This document shows positions 4,908 through 12,584 of a DNA stretch of 14,787 nucleotides, piece after piece. The stretch lies in the NCBI GenBank assembly GCA_015487515.1, contig WFPQ01000294.1:1-14787 (forward strand). The letters are read 5' to 3'. The stretch's first letter is position 1. Every line of letters starts with the position of its first letter. The translations under genes and the position numbers were made by a program. This stretch comes from Hyphomicrobiales bacterium (GTDB lineage Bacteria > Pseudomonadota > Alphaproteobacteria > Rhizobiales > Devosiaceae). A model generated the notes under the pieces. The model saw nothing but the letters and a program-made list of their open reading frames with translations, ran no database searches and was not told the origin of the DNA.

Positions 4908-6860
4908 ATGGCTGACCGGAAAAAAAACGCCGATCAGGCAGGAGACGCCAGCGGGCAGGATGGTGCCGGCGGGCGAGACGATGCTGGCGCAGCAAACGGT
5001 ACTGGCACAAGAGATGATGCTGGCATGAAACGAGGCAGTTCCGGCACGGGAGACGATCCCTACCTGGTATTGGCCCGCAAGTACCGCCCCTCAGATTTTT
5101 CTTCCCTGATCGGCCAGGGAGCCATGGTTCAGACCTTTTCCAATGCCTTTAAGTCGGGCCGCATTCACCATGCTTTCATTCTCACCGGGGTGCGCGGGGT
5201 CGGCAAGACCACCACTGCCAGAATCCTGGCCCGGGCCTTCAATTACGAGAACGAAAAGTCAAGGCGCCCCACGCTTGATTTCAGGGAGCCGGGTCTGCAC
5301 TGCAAGGCCATCATAGAGGGTCGGCATGTGGATGTCATTGAAATGGATGCGGCTTCCAACACCGGCATCGATGATATTCGCGAGATCATTGATTCGGTAA
5401 AATATGCTCCTTCCTCGGCCCCTTACAAGGTCTATATAATAGACGAGGTCCACATGCTTTCCAGGCAGGCCTTCAACGGCCTGTTAAAGACCCTTGAAGA
5501 ACCTCCCCCTTACGTGAAGTTCATTTTTGCCACCACCGAAATCCGCAGCGTGCCGGTTACGGTTCTTTCCCGCTGCCAGAGGTTTGATCTTAAAAGGGTG
5601 GACAGCCGGGTTATGATGGATCACCTGGTCTCCCTGCTCAAGAAGGAAAATATCGAATATCAGACCGATGCCCTTGCCATGATAATCAGGGCCGGAGAAG
5701 GTTCGGTCCGCGATTGTCTTTCCCTTGCCGACCAGGCCATTGCCCATGGCGATGGCAGGATTGTCCCTGATACCGTAAAAGCCATGCTCGGCCTTGCCGA
5801 TCGCGCCACGTTGATCGACCTGTTCGAAGCCCTGCTTGGGGGCCGTGTGGCAAGGGCCCTGGAACTGGCCCGCACCCTTTATGACGGGGGAGTCGATCCG
5901 GTTGCGATCACCGCCGACCTGGCCGCCTTCACCCACCTGGTTTCCCGCATAAAGATAGTTCCGGCCAGCGCCGATGACATTTCCCTCTCCCCGGACGAAA
6001 GACTGCGCGGCAGGGAATTTTCGGAAAAACTCGGCATGCGGGTCCTTACCCGCACCTGGCAGATATTGCAGCAGGGAATGGGTGAAATTGCCAGGTCCGG
6101 CGATGCCATTCAGGCCCTTGAGATGGTGCTGATAAGGCTGGCCCATGCTTCTGACCTTCCCACCCCCGACCAGCTGGTCAAAAAGCTGCAGGCCGGTCAC
6201 GATCCGGCAGGTGCCTCCGCCAGCAATACATCCGGGGATGACAGTCCTTCGCCGCCCGGTCATTCTTCCGGCGCTTCCTCCATGGTTCAAAATCCGGCTC
6301 CGGCCGGAGGGTGGCGGGGGCAGGGCATGGCAAAGCCGGCTTCTGCTGCAGTCGATCCGGTTCTGGAGACCGGAGCCAGGCCCGTTTCCGCAGATGCCGA
6401 ACGGGGCAGTGCTTTGCCTTCTCCCGCCAGCTTTGCTGAAGTGGTGGAACTGGCCCTGGAAAACCGGGATCTTTCGATCAGGCATGCCCTTGAAAATGAT
6501 GTCCGGCTGATAAGTTTTGCTCCCGGCCACCTGGAAATTGCCCTGACCGGAACGGCCGACCGGTCCATCGTTTCGACTCTTGCGGCGCGTCTGAAGCAAT
6601 GGACGGGTGAAAACTGGCTGGTAAGCCTTTCGAATGGAGACTGGCAGGAACTGGCAAAGACGGCCCCGACCCTGCGTGAAATAAGGGACAGGCGCCAGAA
6701 TGAACTCTTCCGGGCAGCCAGTGCAGACGATATGGTTGTTGCGGTCATGAATACCTTTCCGGGCGCACGCCTGGTGGAAGTCAACCAGATCAGCCCTTCC
6801 GGCTCCGGGTCGCAGGGTGTATCCGATGATGAAATGAAAAAAAGTCAGGATGAAAAATGA
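4908..6860 (+). CDS. dnaX: DNA polymerase III subunit tau/gamma
   Basis: ATPase of the clamp loader, which opens the beta clamp onto primed DNA; the tau form also tethers the polymerase cores and the helicase. The product is 650 aa. An acidic Gly/Asp-rich extension (1-50) precedes the conserved YLVLARKYRP. The AAA+ module has Walker A GVRGVGKTT (94-102), Walker B VYIIDEVH (175-182) and the SRC motif (221-223). The zinc module usual between Walker A and B is missing its cysteines (only C132 remains), as in other alphaproteobacterial DnaX. A low-complexity Ser/Pro/Ala hinge (about 430-510) leads to the C-terminal tau domain. I chose the ATG at 4908. The frame is open back to a TTG at 4779, but that lies beside the SRP RNA. 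M40 (5025) is an alternative. Ribosome sites are weak at both ATGs. The stop overlaps the ybaB start. Confidence 0.95.
   Translation: MADRKKNADQAGDASGQDGAGGRDDAGAANGTGTRDDAGMKRGSSGTGDDPYLVLARKYRPSDFSSLIGQGAMVQTFSNAFKSGRIHHAFILTGVRGVGKTTTARILARAFNYENEKSRRPTLDFREPGLHCKAIIEGRHVDVIEMDAASNTGIDDIREIIDSVKYAPSSAPYKVYIIDEVHMLSRQAFNGLLKTLEEPPPYVKFIFATTEIRSVPVTVLSRCQRFDLKRVDSRVMMDHLVSLLKKENIEYQTDALAMIIRAGEGSVRDCLSLADQAIAHGDGRIVPDTVKAMLGLADRATLIDLFEALLGGRVARALELARTLYDGGVDPVAITADLAAFTHLVSRIKIVPASADDISLSPDERLRGREFSEKLGMRVLTRTWQILQQGMGEIARSGDAIQALEMVLIRLAHASDLPTPDQLVKKLQAGHDPAGASASNTSGDDSPSPPGHSSGASSMVQNPAPAGGWRGQGMAKPASAAVDPVLETGARPVSADAERGSALPSPASFAEVVELALENRDLSIRHALENDVRLISFAPGHLEIALTGTADRSIVSTLAARLKQWTGENWLVSLSNGDWQELAKTAPTLREIRDRRQNELFRAASADDMVVAVMNTFPGARLVEVNQISPSGSGSQGVSDDEMKKSQDEK
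6179..6208 (+). promoter_or_regulatory. Candidate -1 frameshift site in dnaX
   Basis: Codons 425-426 are AAA AAG preceded by C (C AAA AAG, 6179-6185). Six bases later GCCGG (6192-6196) and CCGGC (6204-6208) form a 5-bp GC stem with a 7-base loop. A -1 shift would read about 19 further codons and stop at TGA 6239-6241, giving a gamma-like protein of about 445 aa. E. coli dnaX frameshifts at A AAA AAG near codon 430. Against it: the first base is C rather than A, and no upstream Shine-Dalgarno-like stimulator is seen. Confidence 0.3.
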
Positions 6861-7180
6861 AAGATTTCATGAGCATGATGGGCAAGGTCAATGAAATGCA
6901 GGCCCGCATGTCCCAGGTGCAGGAAGAACTGGAAAACACCATTGTCCAGGGCAGCGCCGGCGGCGACATGGTACAGGTTTCCATGTCCGTAAAAGGCACG
7001 CTTAAGGGTATAAGGATCGACCCGTCCCTGTTGAATCCCGACGAGGGGGAAATTCTTGAAGACCTCGTCATTGCCGCCCATGGGGATGCCATGCAAAAGG
7101 CAGAGGCGGCAAGAAATGAAAAGATACAGGAAATAACGGCCGGACTTCCCATTCCCCCGGGAATGAAGCTGCCGTTTTGA
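6857..7180 (+). CDS. ybaB: YbaB/EbfC family nucleoid-associated protein
   Basis: Small dimeric DNA-binding protein of the YbaB/EbfC family, found across bacteria next to dnaX and recR; in E. coli and Borrelia it binds DNA and affects nucleoid organisation and expression. The product is 107 aa, the family's usual size. The N-terminal helix (about 1-28) is rich in Met and Gln (MMGKVNEMQARMSQVQEEL). The central strands include VQVSMSVKGTLKGIRIDPSLL (about 39-60), and a C-terminal helix is followed by GLPIPPGMKLPF. The start codon overlaps the dnaX stop (ATGA), and AGGA sits six bases upstream, so translation is probably coupled to dnaX. recR follows after 27 bp. Confidence 0.94.
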   Translation: MKDFMSMMGKVNEMQARMSQVQEELENTIVQGSAGGDMVQVSMSVKGTLKGIRIDPSLLNPDEGEILEDLVIAAHGDAMQKAEAARNEKIQEITAGLPIPPGMKLPF

Positions 7181-7207
7181 CAGGCTTTCTGATTCTGGTG
7201 TTGTGGC

Positions 7208-7807
7208 ATGTCCGGTAATGGCGGCAGCGAGATAGAGCAACTGGTCCAGCTTATGGCCCGTCTGCCCGGGCTTGGTCCCCGTTCGGCCCGCCGGGCCGTT
7301 CTGCACCTGATCAAGCGCAAGGACGGCCTGATGTCTCCCCTTTCCAGGGCCCTGCAAAGGGCCCTTGATGCGGTTGTCGAATGTGCCGAGTGCGGCAATA
7401 TCGACACCATGTCTCCCTGTTCCATCTGCTGCGATCCGAGGCGGGGACAAAACACCATGCTGATTGTCGTCGAGGATGTGGGGGATCTCTGGGCCCTGGA
7501 GCGGGCTGCCATTGGCCCGGTGCGCTATCATGTGCTCGGAGGGGTGCTTTCGCCCCTTGACGGGGTCGGGCCCGAAGATCTTTCGATTGATGCCCTTGTT
7601 GCCCGGGCCGGGGATTTTGACGAAGTGGTCATTGCGTTGAACGCCAACGTGGAAGGTCAGACCACCGCCTATTTCATTACCGACCGTCTCGGGGGCCTTG
7701 ATATTAAGGTCAGCCGGCTGGCCCATGGAATTCCCGTTGGCGGCGAACTGGACTTCCTTGACGAGGGCACGATTTCCCAGGCATTGAAGGCCAGGACCGG
7801 CCTGTAG
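7208..7807 (+). CDS. recR: Recombination mediator protein RecR
   Basis: Acts with RecO (and RecF) to load RecA on gapped DNA coated by single-strand-binding protein. The product is 199 aa, typical length. In order: a helix-hairpin-helix (about 18-35, [17 protein letters not shown]); a four-cysteine zinc finger with C59, C62, C71 and C74 (a further C75 adjoins); a Toprim domain from about residue 83 ([16 protein letters not shown]); and the Walker-B-like C-terminal part with the conserved [18 protein letters not shown] segment (here AHGIPVGG). It is third in dnaX-ybaB-recR. The ATG at 7208 has no clear Shine-Dalgarno sequence, but the conserved N terminus begins just after it. Its stop is only 7 bp from the stop of rmuC on the other strand. 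Confidence 0.97.
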   Translation: MSGNGGSEIEQLVQLMARLPGLGPRSARRAVLHLIKRKDGLMSPLSRALQRALDAVVECAECGNIDTMSPCSICCDPRRGQNTMLIVVEDVGDLWALERAAIGPVRYHVLGGVLSPLDGVGPEDLSIDALVARAGDFDEVVIALNANVEGQTTAYFITDRLGGLDIKVSRLAHGIPVGGELDFLDEGTISQALKARTGL

Positions 7808-7814
7808 TGCCGTT

Positions 7815-9248
7815 TCATTTTTTTGCCGGAACCCGGTCCGTGGCGGGCAGGAAGTCCGGCACCTGCTCGATCTCGGCCGGTTTTTCCCCGCTTCCTTCAA
7901 GCCTGCCCGTTTTGCTGCCGCCATCGGGGCCCTGTTCCTGTTCTCCATTCCAGCCCGGGGGCATCTGCTTGGAGTTTTTTGCCCCCAGTTCCTGAAGCTG
8001 TTCCACCTGCCTGATGACGTTTCCCGGCCCCCTGGCCAGCTGGCCCTTTGCCTCATCGAAATTTTTCTGGGCCGCCGCCAGGCTTTTTTCCATTCGGTCC
8101 ATGCTGGCCAGAAAGCTGCAGACCTTGTCATAAAGCCGCCCGGCCCGGCTTGCTATTTCCTGGGCATTCTTGTTGCGGTTTTCCGTATCCCATACATTGG
8201 CCACGGTTCTAAGGGCCACCATTAGGGTGGTCGGGGTGGTGATATAGACATTTTTTGAAATGGCCTGGTCTATCAGGTCGGGCCTGGCTTCGAATGCGGC
8301 CGAAAACGCTCCCTCGATGGGAACGAACATCATCACGTAGTTAAGCCCCGATCCCGAATGAACCTGGTAATCCTTTTCACCAAGGGTCTTGATGTGGGAG
8401 CGCAGGGAATTCACATGCTCACGCAGAAATTCCTGCTTTTTTTCTTCGTCCTGGCAATTGGTATAGGCTTCGAATGCATTAAGGGAAACCTTGGAATCGA
8501 TCACCAGGCGGTCATTGTTGGGAAACAGTATCTCCACATCGGTCCGCACCAGCGAGCCTGATCGGGAGCGGTGGCTTTGCTGTTTTAGATATTGCTCTCC
8601 TTCCCTAAGGCCGCTTTTTTCAAGGATGGAGGCAAGAACCATTTCTCCCCATGCTCCCTGGGCCTGCGAATTGCCTTTCAAGGCCCTTGTAAGGTTGTTT
8701 GCCTCCTCGCTCATGCGCATGCTGTCCCGGGCCAGCGCCTTCATCTGTTCGGCCAGCCTGGCACTGCCCTCGTGGGACATTTTTTGAAATTCGCTGATTT
8801 TTTCGGCCAGCGGTTTCAGCAGGTCCCCGACCAGTTGCCGGTTCTGAAGGCCGAACTTTTCCCCCTGGGACGACAATACCTCCTCGGCCAGCAGTCTGAA
8901 TTTTTCTTCCATCCGGGAATTTATGTATTCGTTCTGTTTTTGCTGTTCTTCCATTCTGGCCTGCAATGCGGCAGCCCTTGCTTCAAGGTCCGTGTTGTTC
9001 TGGCGGGATTTCTCCAGTTCCATCTCAAGGTCCCGGATGCGCACCCTCTTGTCACTCAGCTGTTTTTCATGCCGCTCCCGGGCCGCGGCCATGGCCCTTT
9101 CGGCTTCCTGCCTGGTGTGAATGTTTTCCCTGCGCAGGAAAACCAGCAGCATGGCAGCAATGGCGATGAATATTGCAAGCCCCGATATCATCAGGGCCGC
9201 AGCGCCGCTGATATCCATGTCACCCATGCTGAACAATATGGTTTCCAT
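7815..9248 (-). CDS. rmuC: DNA recombination protein RmuC
   Basis: RmuC family protein; in E. coli its loss raises inversion rates at short inverted repeats, and a nuclease-like fold has been proposed. The product is 477 aa, against about 475 in E. coli. A single N-terminal membrane segment (about 17-38) is followed by a long charged coiled coil (about 40-130). The RmuC core includes KGNSQAQGAWGEMVLASILE, the RTDVEILFP and DSKVSLNAFEAY strands, and YVMMFVPIEGAFSAAF. The C-terminal tail of about 50 residues is low-complexity and polar. The ATG at 9248 lacks an obvious ribosome site; M8 (9227) and M11 (9218) are alternatives just before the membrane helix. It is convergent with recR and divergent from def. 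Confidence 0.94.
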   Translation of the reverse strand: METILFSMGDMDISGAAALMISGLAIFIAIAAMLLVFLRRENIHTRQEAERAMAAARERHEKQLSDKRVRIRDLEMELEKSRQNNTDLEARAAALQARMEEQQKQNEYINSRMEEKFRLLAEEVLSSQGEKFGLQNRQLVGDLLKPLAEKISEFQKMSHEGSARLAEQMKALARDSMRMSEEANNLTRALKGNSQAQGAWGEMVLASILEKSGLREGEQYLKQQSHRSRSGSLVRTDVEILFPNNDRLVIDSKVSLNAFEAYTNCQDEEKKQEFLREHVNSLRSHIKTLGEKDYQVHSGSGLNYVMMFVPIEGAFSAAFEARPDLIDQAISKNVYITTPTTLMVALRTVANVWDTENRNKNAQEIASRAGRLYDKVCSFLASMDRMEKSLAAAQKNFDEAKGQLARGPGNVIRQVEQLQELGAKNSKQMPPGWNGEQEQGPDGGSKTGRLEGSGEKPAEIEQVPDFLPATDRVPAKK

Positions 9249-9516
9249 GGTTCATGGATATACGATTCGCGGCAAAACCGCATGCATTGTGACCGGTTTT
9301 GGCCGATTCACGGTTGACCATACCTGGCAAAATCATCATATCACTTGAACAGCATACCACTGGACTTTGTGGCAGTTTGCGTTAAATCAGGCCTCCAGTG
9401 GCACCTTGGCATTCCCTGGTTGCCGGATCAGGCCCCTGGAACTGCGGCACGTGGTTGTCCTGTGTACGTGGTGGCCCCGGACAGGTGCCGGGAACAGGCT
9501 GAACAAGAGAACCGAT

Positions 9517-10143
9517 ATGGCATTGAGAAAGATATTGCTGATCCCCGACCCGCGGCTCCGTCAGGTTGCCAGCCCGGTTTCTGCCATTGATGATCGCATC
9601 AGAGCCCTTGTGGATGACATGTTCGAAACCATGTATGACGCCCCCGGAATTGGCCTTGCCGCTCCCCAGATAGGTGTCATGGAAAGGGTTGTGGTCGTGG
9701 ATTGCGCCAGGCGCGAAGCTGAAGATGAAAACCCCGATGATGATGGCGGCGGGGCCGCCAGGGCGGAAGACCCCGGCCAGGACGGGTCTGGGCCTGTCAT
9801 TGACGGGCAGGAAGAGCCGGAGCCAGAACCCGACCCGGACCCCATTGCCATGATCAACCCGGAAATCACCTGGTTTTCCGATGAACTTTCCGTCTATGAA
9901 GAGGGTTGTCTTTCCATTCCCGATTATTACGAGGACGTGGAAAGACCGGCCCTTTGCACCGTGCGCTACATGGATATGGAAGGCCGGATGGTGGAGCGCA
10001 GGCTCAGCGGTCTGCTTTCCACCTGTGTTCAGCACGAAGTCGACCATCTCGATGGCAGGCTTTTCATTGACTATCTCTCCCGTCTCAAGCGGGAGCGCAT
10101 TACCAAGAAGTTTCAAAAGGCGGCCCGGCGTGCGGCTGGCTGA
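9517..10143 (+). CDS. def: Peptide deformylase with acidic insertion
   Basis: Removes the formyl group from the initiator Met of nascent proteins at the ribosome exit. The metal ligands C131 (EGCLS, 129-133), H173 and H177 (QHEVDH, 172-177), the catalytic E174, and Q51 of motif I (GIGLAAPQ, 44-51) are all present, so it should be active. The product is 208 aa, against about 170 for most alphaproteobacterial homologues. The difference is a Gly/Asp/Glu/Pro-rich insertion at about residues 66-109, between motif I and motif II. The start is the ATG at 9517 (MALRKILLIPDPRLR), with AAGAGA just upstream; the frame continues back to 9367, but that part has no family similarity. It is first gene of def-fmt-truA, divergent from rmuC across 268 bp in which I see no convincing promoter. 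Confidence 0.95.
   Translation: MALRKILLIPDPRLRQVASPVSAIDDRIRALVDDMFETMYDAPGIGLAAPQIGVMERVVVVDCARREAEDENPDDDGGGAARAEDPGQDGSGPVIDGQEEPEPEPDPDPIAMINPEITWFSDELSVYEEGCLSIPDYYEDVERPALCTVRYMDMEGRMVERRLSGLLSTCVQHEVDHLDGRLFIDYLSRLKRERITKKFQKAARRAAG
9712..9843 (+). other. Acidic low-complexity insertion in peptide deformylase
   Basis: Encodes about 44 residues (66-109) with long Asp/Glu/Gly/Pro runs, including DENPDDDGGG and QEEPEPEPDPDP. It falls after the VVVVDCARR strand and before MINPEI, that is, in a surface loop between catalytic motifs I and II. The reading frame is kept through it, so it is an insertion and not a frameshift. Confidence 0.8.
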
Positions 10144-10180
10144 GGCTTTTGCTTTCTGCTGGCGGGTTTTCATGCCCCAT

Positions 10181-10201
10181 GGGAAGGATTTGGGAAGGAT
10201 T
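10181..10201 (+). repeat. Duplicated ribosome binding site ahead of fmt
   Basis: GGGAAGGATT occurs twice (10181-10190 and 10192-10201) with an 11-bp period. Both copies contain a Shine-Dalgarno core; the nearer core ends about 3-4 bases before the fmt ATG at 10203, the farther about 14 bases before it. Confidence 0.6.
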
Positions 10202-10202
10202 C

Positions 10203-11147
10203 ATGCGCATAATCTTCATGGGAACTCCCCGGTTTGCTGTTCCTGCCTTCAGGGCCATACTGGCTGCCGGTCATGATGTGGTTGCCTGCTATACCCGGCC
10301 ACCCCGACCGGCCGGGCGGGGCCGGGATCACAGGCCATCCCCGGTGCATCTTGCCGCCATGGAGGCGGGAACGAAGCTGTTTACCCCGGTCTCGTTAAGG
10401 GATGTGGACGAACAGGATCGTTTTTCTTCCCACGGGGCCGATGTGGCAATTGTCGTAGCCTATGGCCTGTTGCTGCCGCCGGAAATCCTGAACGCTCCGG
10501 CATTTGGGTGTCTTAATCTGCACGGCTCGAAATTGCCGCGCTGGCGTGGCGCCGCACCCATCCAGCGTGCCATAATGGCCGGAGACACCTCAAGTGCCGT
10601 TCAGGTCATGCGCATGGACGAAGGGCTGGACACGGGAGATATTGCCCTTTCGCTTCCGATTGACATCCCCGCGGACATGACCGCCGGCCAGCTTCATGAC
10701 AGGATGATGGTTGCCGGGGCAGGGCTCGTGGTCAGGGCCCTTGAAAAACTGGAAGAGGGAGAGCTTGATTTTACTCCCCAGCCCTCCCATGGGGTGACTT
10801 ACGCAAAAAAGATTTCCAAGTCCGAGACCCGTATTGACTGGAGCCTGCCAGGCGAACAGCTGCACAATATCATTCGCGGCCTTTCCCCGTTTCCCGGTTC
10901 GTGGACCATGTTCAAGACAAGGGGACGGCAGGTCAGGGTCAAGATATTGCAGGCAAGGCCGCTTGATGTGACAGGCAGGGCCGGAAGCATCCTGGAACTT
11001 GATGACAGCAACAGGCTGGTTGTTTGTTGCGGCCGGGGGGGGCTGGAGATTCTGCGTCTGCAGCGGGCCGGGGGTGCTCCCATGGGGGCCGGCGAATTCA
11101 TTCGCGGCGCGGGTGATCTGTCCGGCCAGATATTGGCAGGTCCCTGA
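10203..11147 (+). CDS. fmt: Methionyl-tRNA formyltransferase
   Basis: Formylates Met on initiator tRNA using 10-formyltetrahydrofolate, in the cytosol. The product is 314 aa, the usual length. The N-terminal formyltransferase domain has [16 protein letters not shown] and the catalytic N105 and H107 in [17 protein letters not shown], plus D143 in DEGLDTGD. The common HxSLLP appears here as HGSKLP. The C-terminal OB-fold domain (about 205-314) binds tRNA. The start is the ATG at 10203, at the family's N terminus and just after a duplicated GGAAGGA; two upstream in-frame starts (10149, 10179) add unrelated residues. It lies 59 bp after def, whose product reverses this modification, and 2 bp before truA. 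Confidence 0.97.
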   Translation: MRIIFMGTPRFAVPAFRAILAAGHDVVACYTRPPRPAGRGRDHRPSPVHLAAMEAGTKLFTPVSLRDVDEQDRFSSHGADVAIVVAYGLLLPPEILNAPAFGCLNLHGSKLPRWRGAAPIQRAIMAGDTSSAVQVMRMDEGLDTGDIALSLPIDIPADMTAGQLHDRMMVAGAGLVVRALEKLEEGELDFTPQPSHGVTYAKKISKSETRIDWSLPGEQLHNIIRGLSPFPGSWTMFKTRGRQVRVKILQARPLDVTGRAGSILELDDSNRLVVCCGRGGLEILRLQRAGGAPMGAGEFIRGAGDLSGQILAGP

Positions 11148-11149
11148 AA

Positions 11150-11887
11150 ATGCCCAGATACCGCCTGACGCTGGAATATGACGGAACCCCGTTTGTCGGC
11201 TGGCAGCGCCAGCCCGACCATTTGAGCGTGCAACAATGCCTTGAGCAGGCAATTGCCGGTTTTTCCGGGGAGAGGGTGGACAGCCAGGCCGCCGGGCGCA
11301 CCGATGCGGGGGTTCATGCCCTCGGCCAGGTCGTCCATTTTGATCTGGAGCGTCACTGGGATCCTTTCCGGGTCAGCCAGGCATTGAATTTTCATCTCAA
11401 GCCCCATCCGGTTGTCGTTATCGGATGCGAACTGGTTGATGGGGAATTCCAGGCCAGGTTTTCGGCCCTGGCCCGCCATTATCTTTACAAGATTCTGAAC
11501 CGCCGGGCCCGTCCCACCCTGCAGGCCGGCCGGGCCTGGCACGTGCCGGTGGAACTGGATGCCGGGAAAATGCACGAGGCGGCCCAGATACTGGTGGGTG
11601 AACATGATTTTTCCACCTTCAGGGCCGCCGAATGCCAGGCCAGGTCACCAATCAGGACCCTGGACAGGATCCAGGTCGATCACATCGGGGAAGAAATCTT
11701 CATCCGGGTCAGCGCCCGTAGCTTTCTGCACCACCAGGTCCGTTCAATCACCGGTTCCCTGAAAATGGTCGGTGAGGGCAAGTGGGATGCCGATGACCTC
11801 AAAAAGGTTCTTGAAGCAAAAGACCGTTCCTGGTGCGGTCCCATGGCCCCCGCTTCCGGCCTCTACCTGGTTGCGGTTGATTATTGA
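11150..11887 (+). CDS. truA: tRNA pseudouridine(38-40) synthase
   Basis: Isomerises uridines 38-40 in the anticodon arm of tRNAs. The product is 245 aa, the usual size. The catalytic Asp is D52 in GRTDAGVHA. Other family segments are [15 protein letters not shown] at the N terminus, [22 protein letters not shown], and [17 protein letters not shown] near the C terminus. The ATG lies 2 bp after the fmt stop with no clear ribosome site of its own, so translational coupling to fmt is likely. The last 7 bp overlap the end of the membrane-protein gene on the minus strand. Confidence 0.97.
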   Translation: MPRYRLTLEYDGTPFVGWQRQPDHLSVQQCLEQAIAGFSGERVDSQAAGRTDAGVHALGQVVHFDLERHWDPFRVSQALNFHLKPHPVVVIGCELVDGEFQARFSALARHYLYKILNRRARPTLQAGRAWHVPVELDAGKMHEAAQILVGEHDFSTFRAAECQARSPIRTLDRIQVDHIGEEIFIRVSARSFLHHQVRSITGSLKMVGEGKWDADDLKKVLEAKDRSWCGPMAPASGLYLVAVDY

Positions 11888-12465
11888 ACCGCTGGCTGCG
11901 GCATCATGGCCTCATTGGGCATGAAACTGCCAACTATCATCATGCCTATCAATATTCCCACGAGCTGGGCTATCAGGAACATGGCCACCTGCATGGGTTT
12001 TAAGGTCACTATCAGGCGTGCAATATTGATTTCCGAAACCAGAACCACCCCGCCGATTATCAATATGGATAGCTGTGCATCCACGTTCAGAAACAGCAAT
12101 ACAACCGACAGGGCGGTAATAAAGAAGGTGGCCCAGTTGTCTGCGACCAGATAGGGGACCAGCCCGTCCAGACGCCCGAACTGGCGCAGGGCCAGGGCCC
12201 CGAAGGATGTCTGGGTAATGAACAGTATGACCACCATCAGGATGGCCAGGGACGGACTCAGGGCTGCCGGGTTTCCTCCTCCCGGTCCACCCAGTATGGC
12301 AGGCAGAAATGCATTGAAGGTCGAGGCCACCAGAAAGGCTATGAAGCTTCCGGCCAGCCCGCGCAGACCCAGGTCGAAAAAATCTCCCGCATTGCGCCGC
12401 CCCAGCAGGACCGCAACGGTTCCGCGCCCGGCATCAATGAATTCCTGCATGTTTGACTTGTTCAT
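11881..12465 (-). CDS. Conserved-looking inner-membrane protein of unknown function, five predicted helices
   Basis: I do not recognise the family. The product is 194 aa from the ATG at 12465 (MNKSNMQEF). The first 30 or so residues are soluble and charged. Five hydrophobic segments follow, at about 35-57, 71-92, 111-127, 131-154 and 159-181, and a short Met/Pro-rich tail ends the protein. The loop between helices 1 and 2 is Gly/Pro-rich (GGPGGGNP). A five-helix plan of this size resembles Yip1-like or small integral membrane proteins, but no diagnostic motif was seen. An upstream start at 12546 would add 27 polar residues. AGGA lies some 11 bases before 12465, so ribosome-site support is modest; 12450 is another choice. 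It follows dapE on the same strand after 119 bp and a hairpin, and may be independently transcribed. Confidence 0.75.
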   Translation of the reverse strand: MNKSNMQEFIDAGRGTVAVLLGRRNAGDFFDLGLRGLAGSFIAFLVASTFNAFLPAILGGPGGGNPAALSPSLAILMVVILFITQTSFGALALRQFGRLDGLVPYLVADNWATFFITALSVVLLFLNVDAQLSILIIGGVVLVSEINIARLIVTLKPMQVAMFLIAQLVGILIGMMIVGSFMPNEAMMPQPAVQ

Positions 12466-12550
12466 GATGGAGCGGTTTCCTGGCTGGGGTGCATGGCTGT
12501 CTGCTCGTGTCGATGGCCCTTTGCCCGACTTTATTGTCACAAGCATTTAG

Positions 12551-12576
12551 GGGCTTATGGCCAAAGCCGCAAGCCC
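12551..12576 (-). terminator. Hairpin downstream of dapE
   Basis: GGGCTT (12551-12556) pairs with AAGCCC (12571-12576), and GGC (12559-12561) with GCC (12566-12568) inside, separated by a symmetric 2x2 internal loop and closed by a 4-base loop. It starts 9 bases past the dapE stop on the minus strand. No T-run follows, so it may be a Rho-linked 3' end, an attenuator or an mRNA-stabilising stem. Confidence 0.4.
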
Positions 12577-12584
12577 TCAATATC

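Noticed and set aside
6836..6860. A-run near the dnaX end as a possible frameshift into ybaB
   Set aside because: Reading -1 after the run gives AAG TCA GGA TGA, an immediate stop before ybaB, so no fusion would form.
6845..8131. Long minus-strand frame opposite ybaB, recR and the end of rmuC
   Set aside because: It is antisense to well-identified genes and its protein has no family features. Long antisense frames are expected in GC-rich coding DNA.
9249..9516. TTGACC at 9314-9319 as a def promoter
   Set aside because: No -10 at proper spacing; the nearest TATCAC is about 20 bp away. Not enough to annotate.
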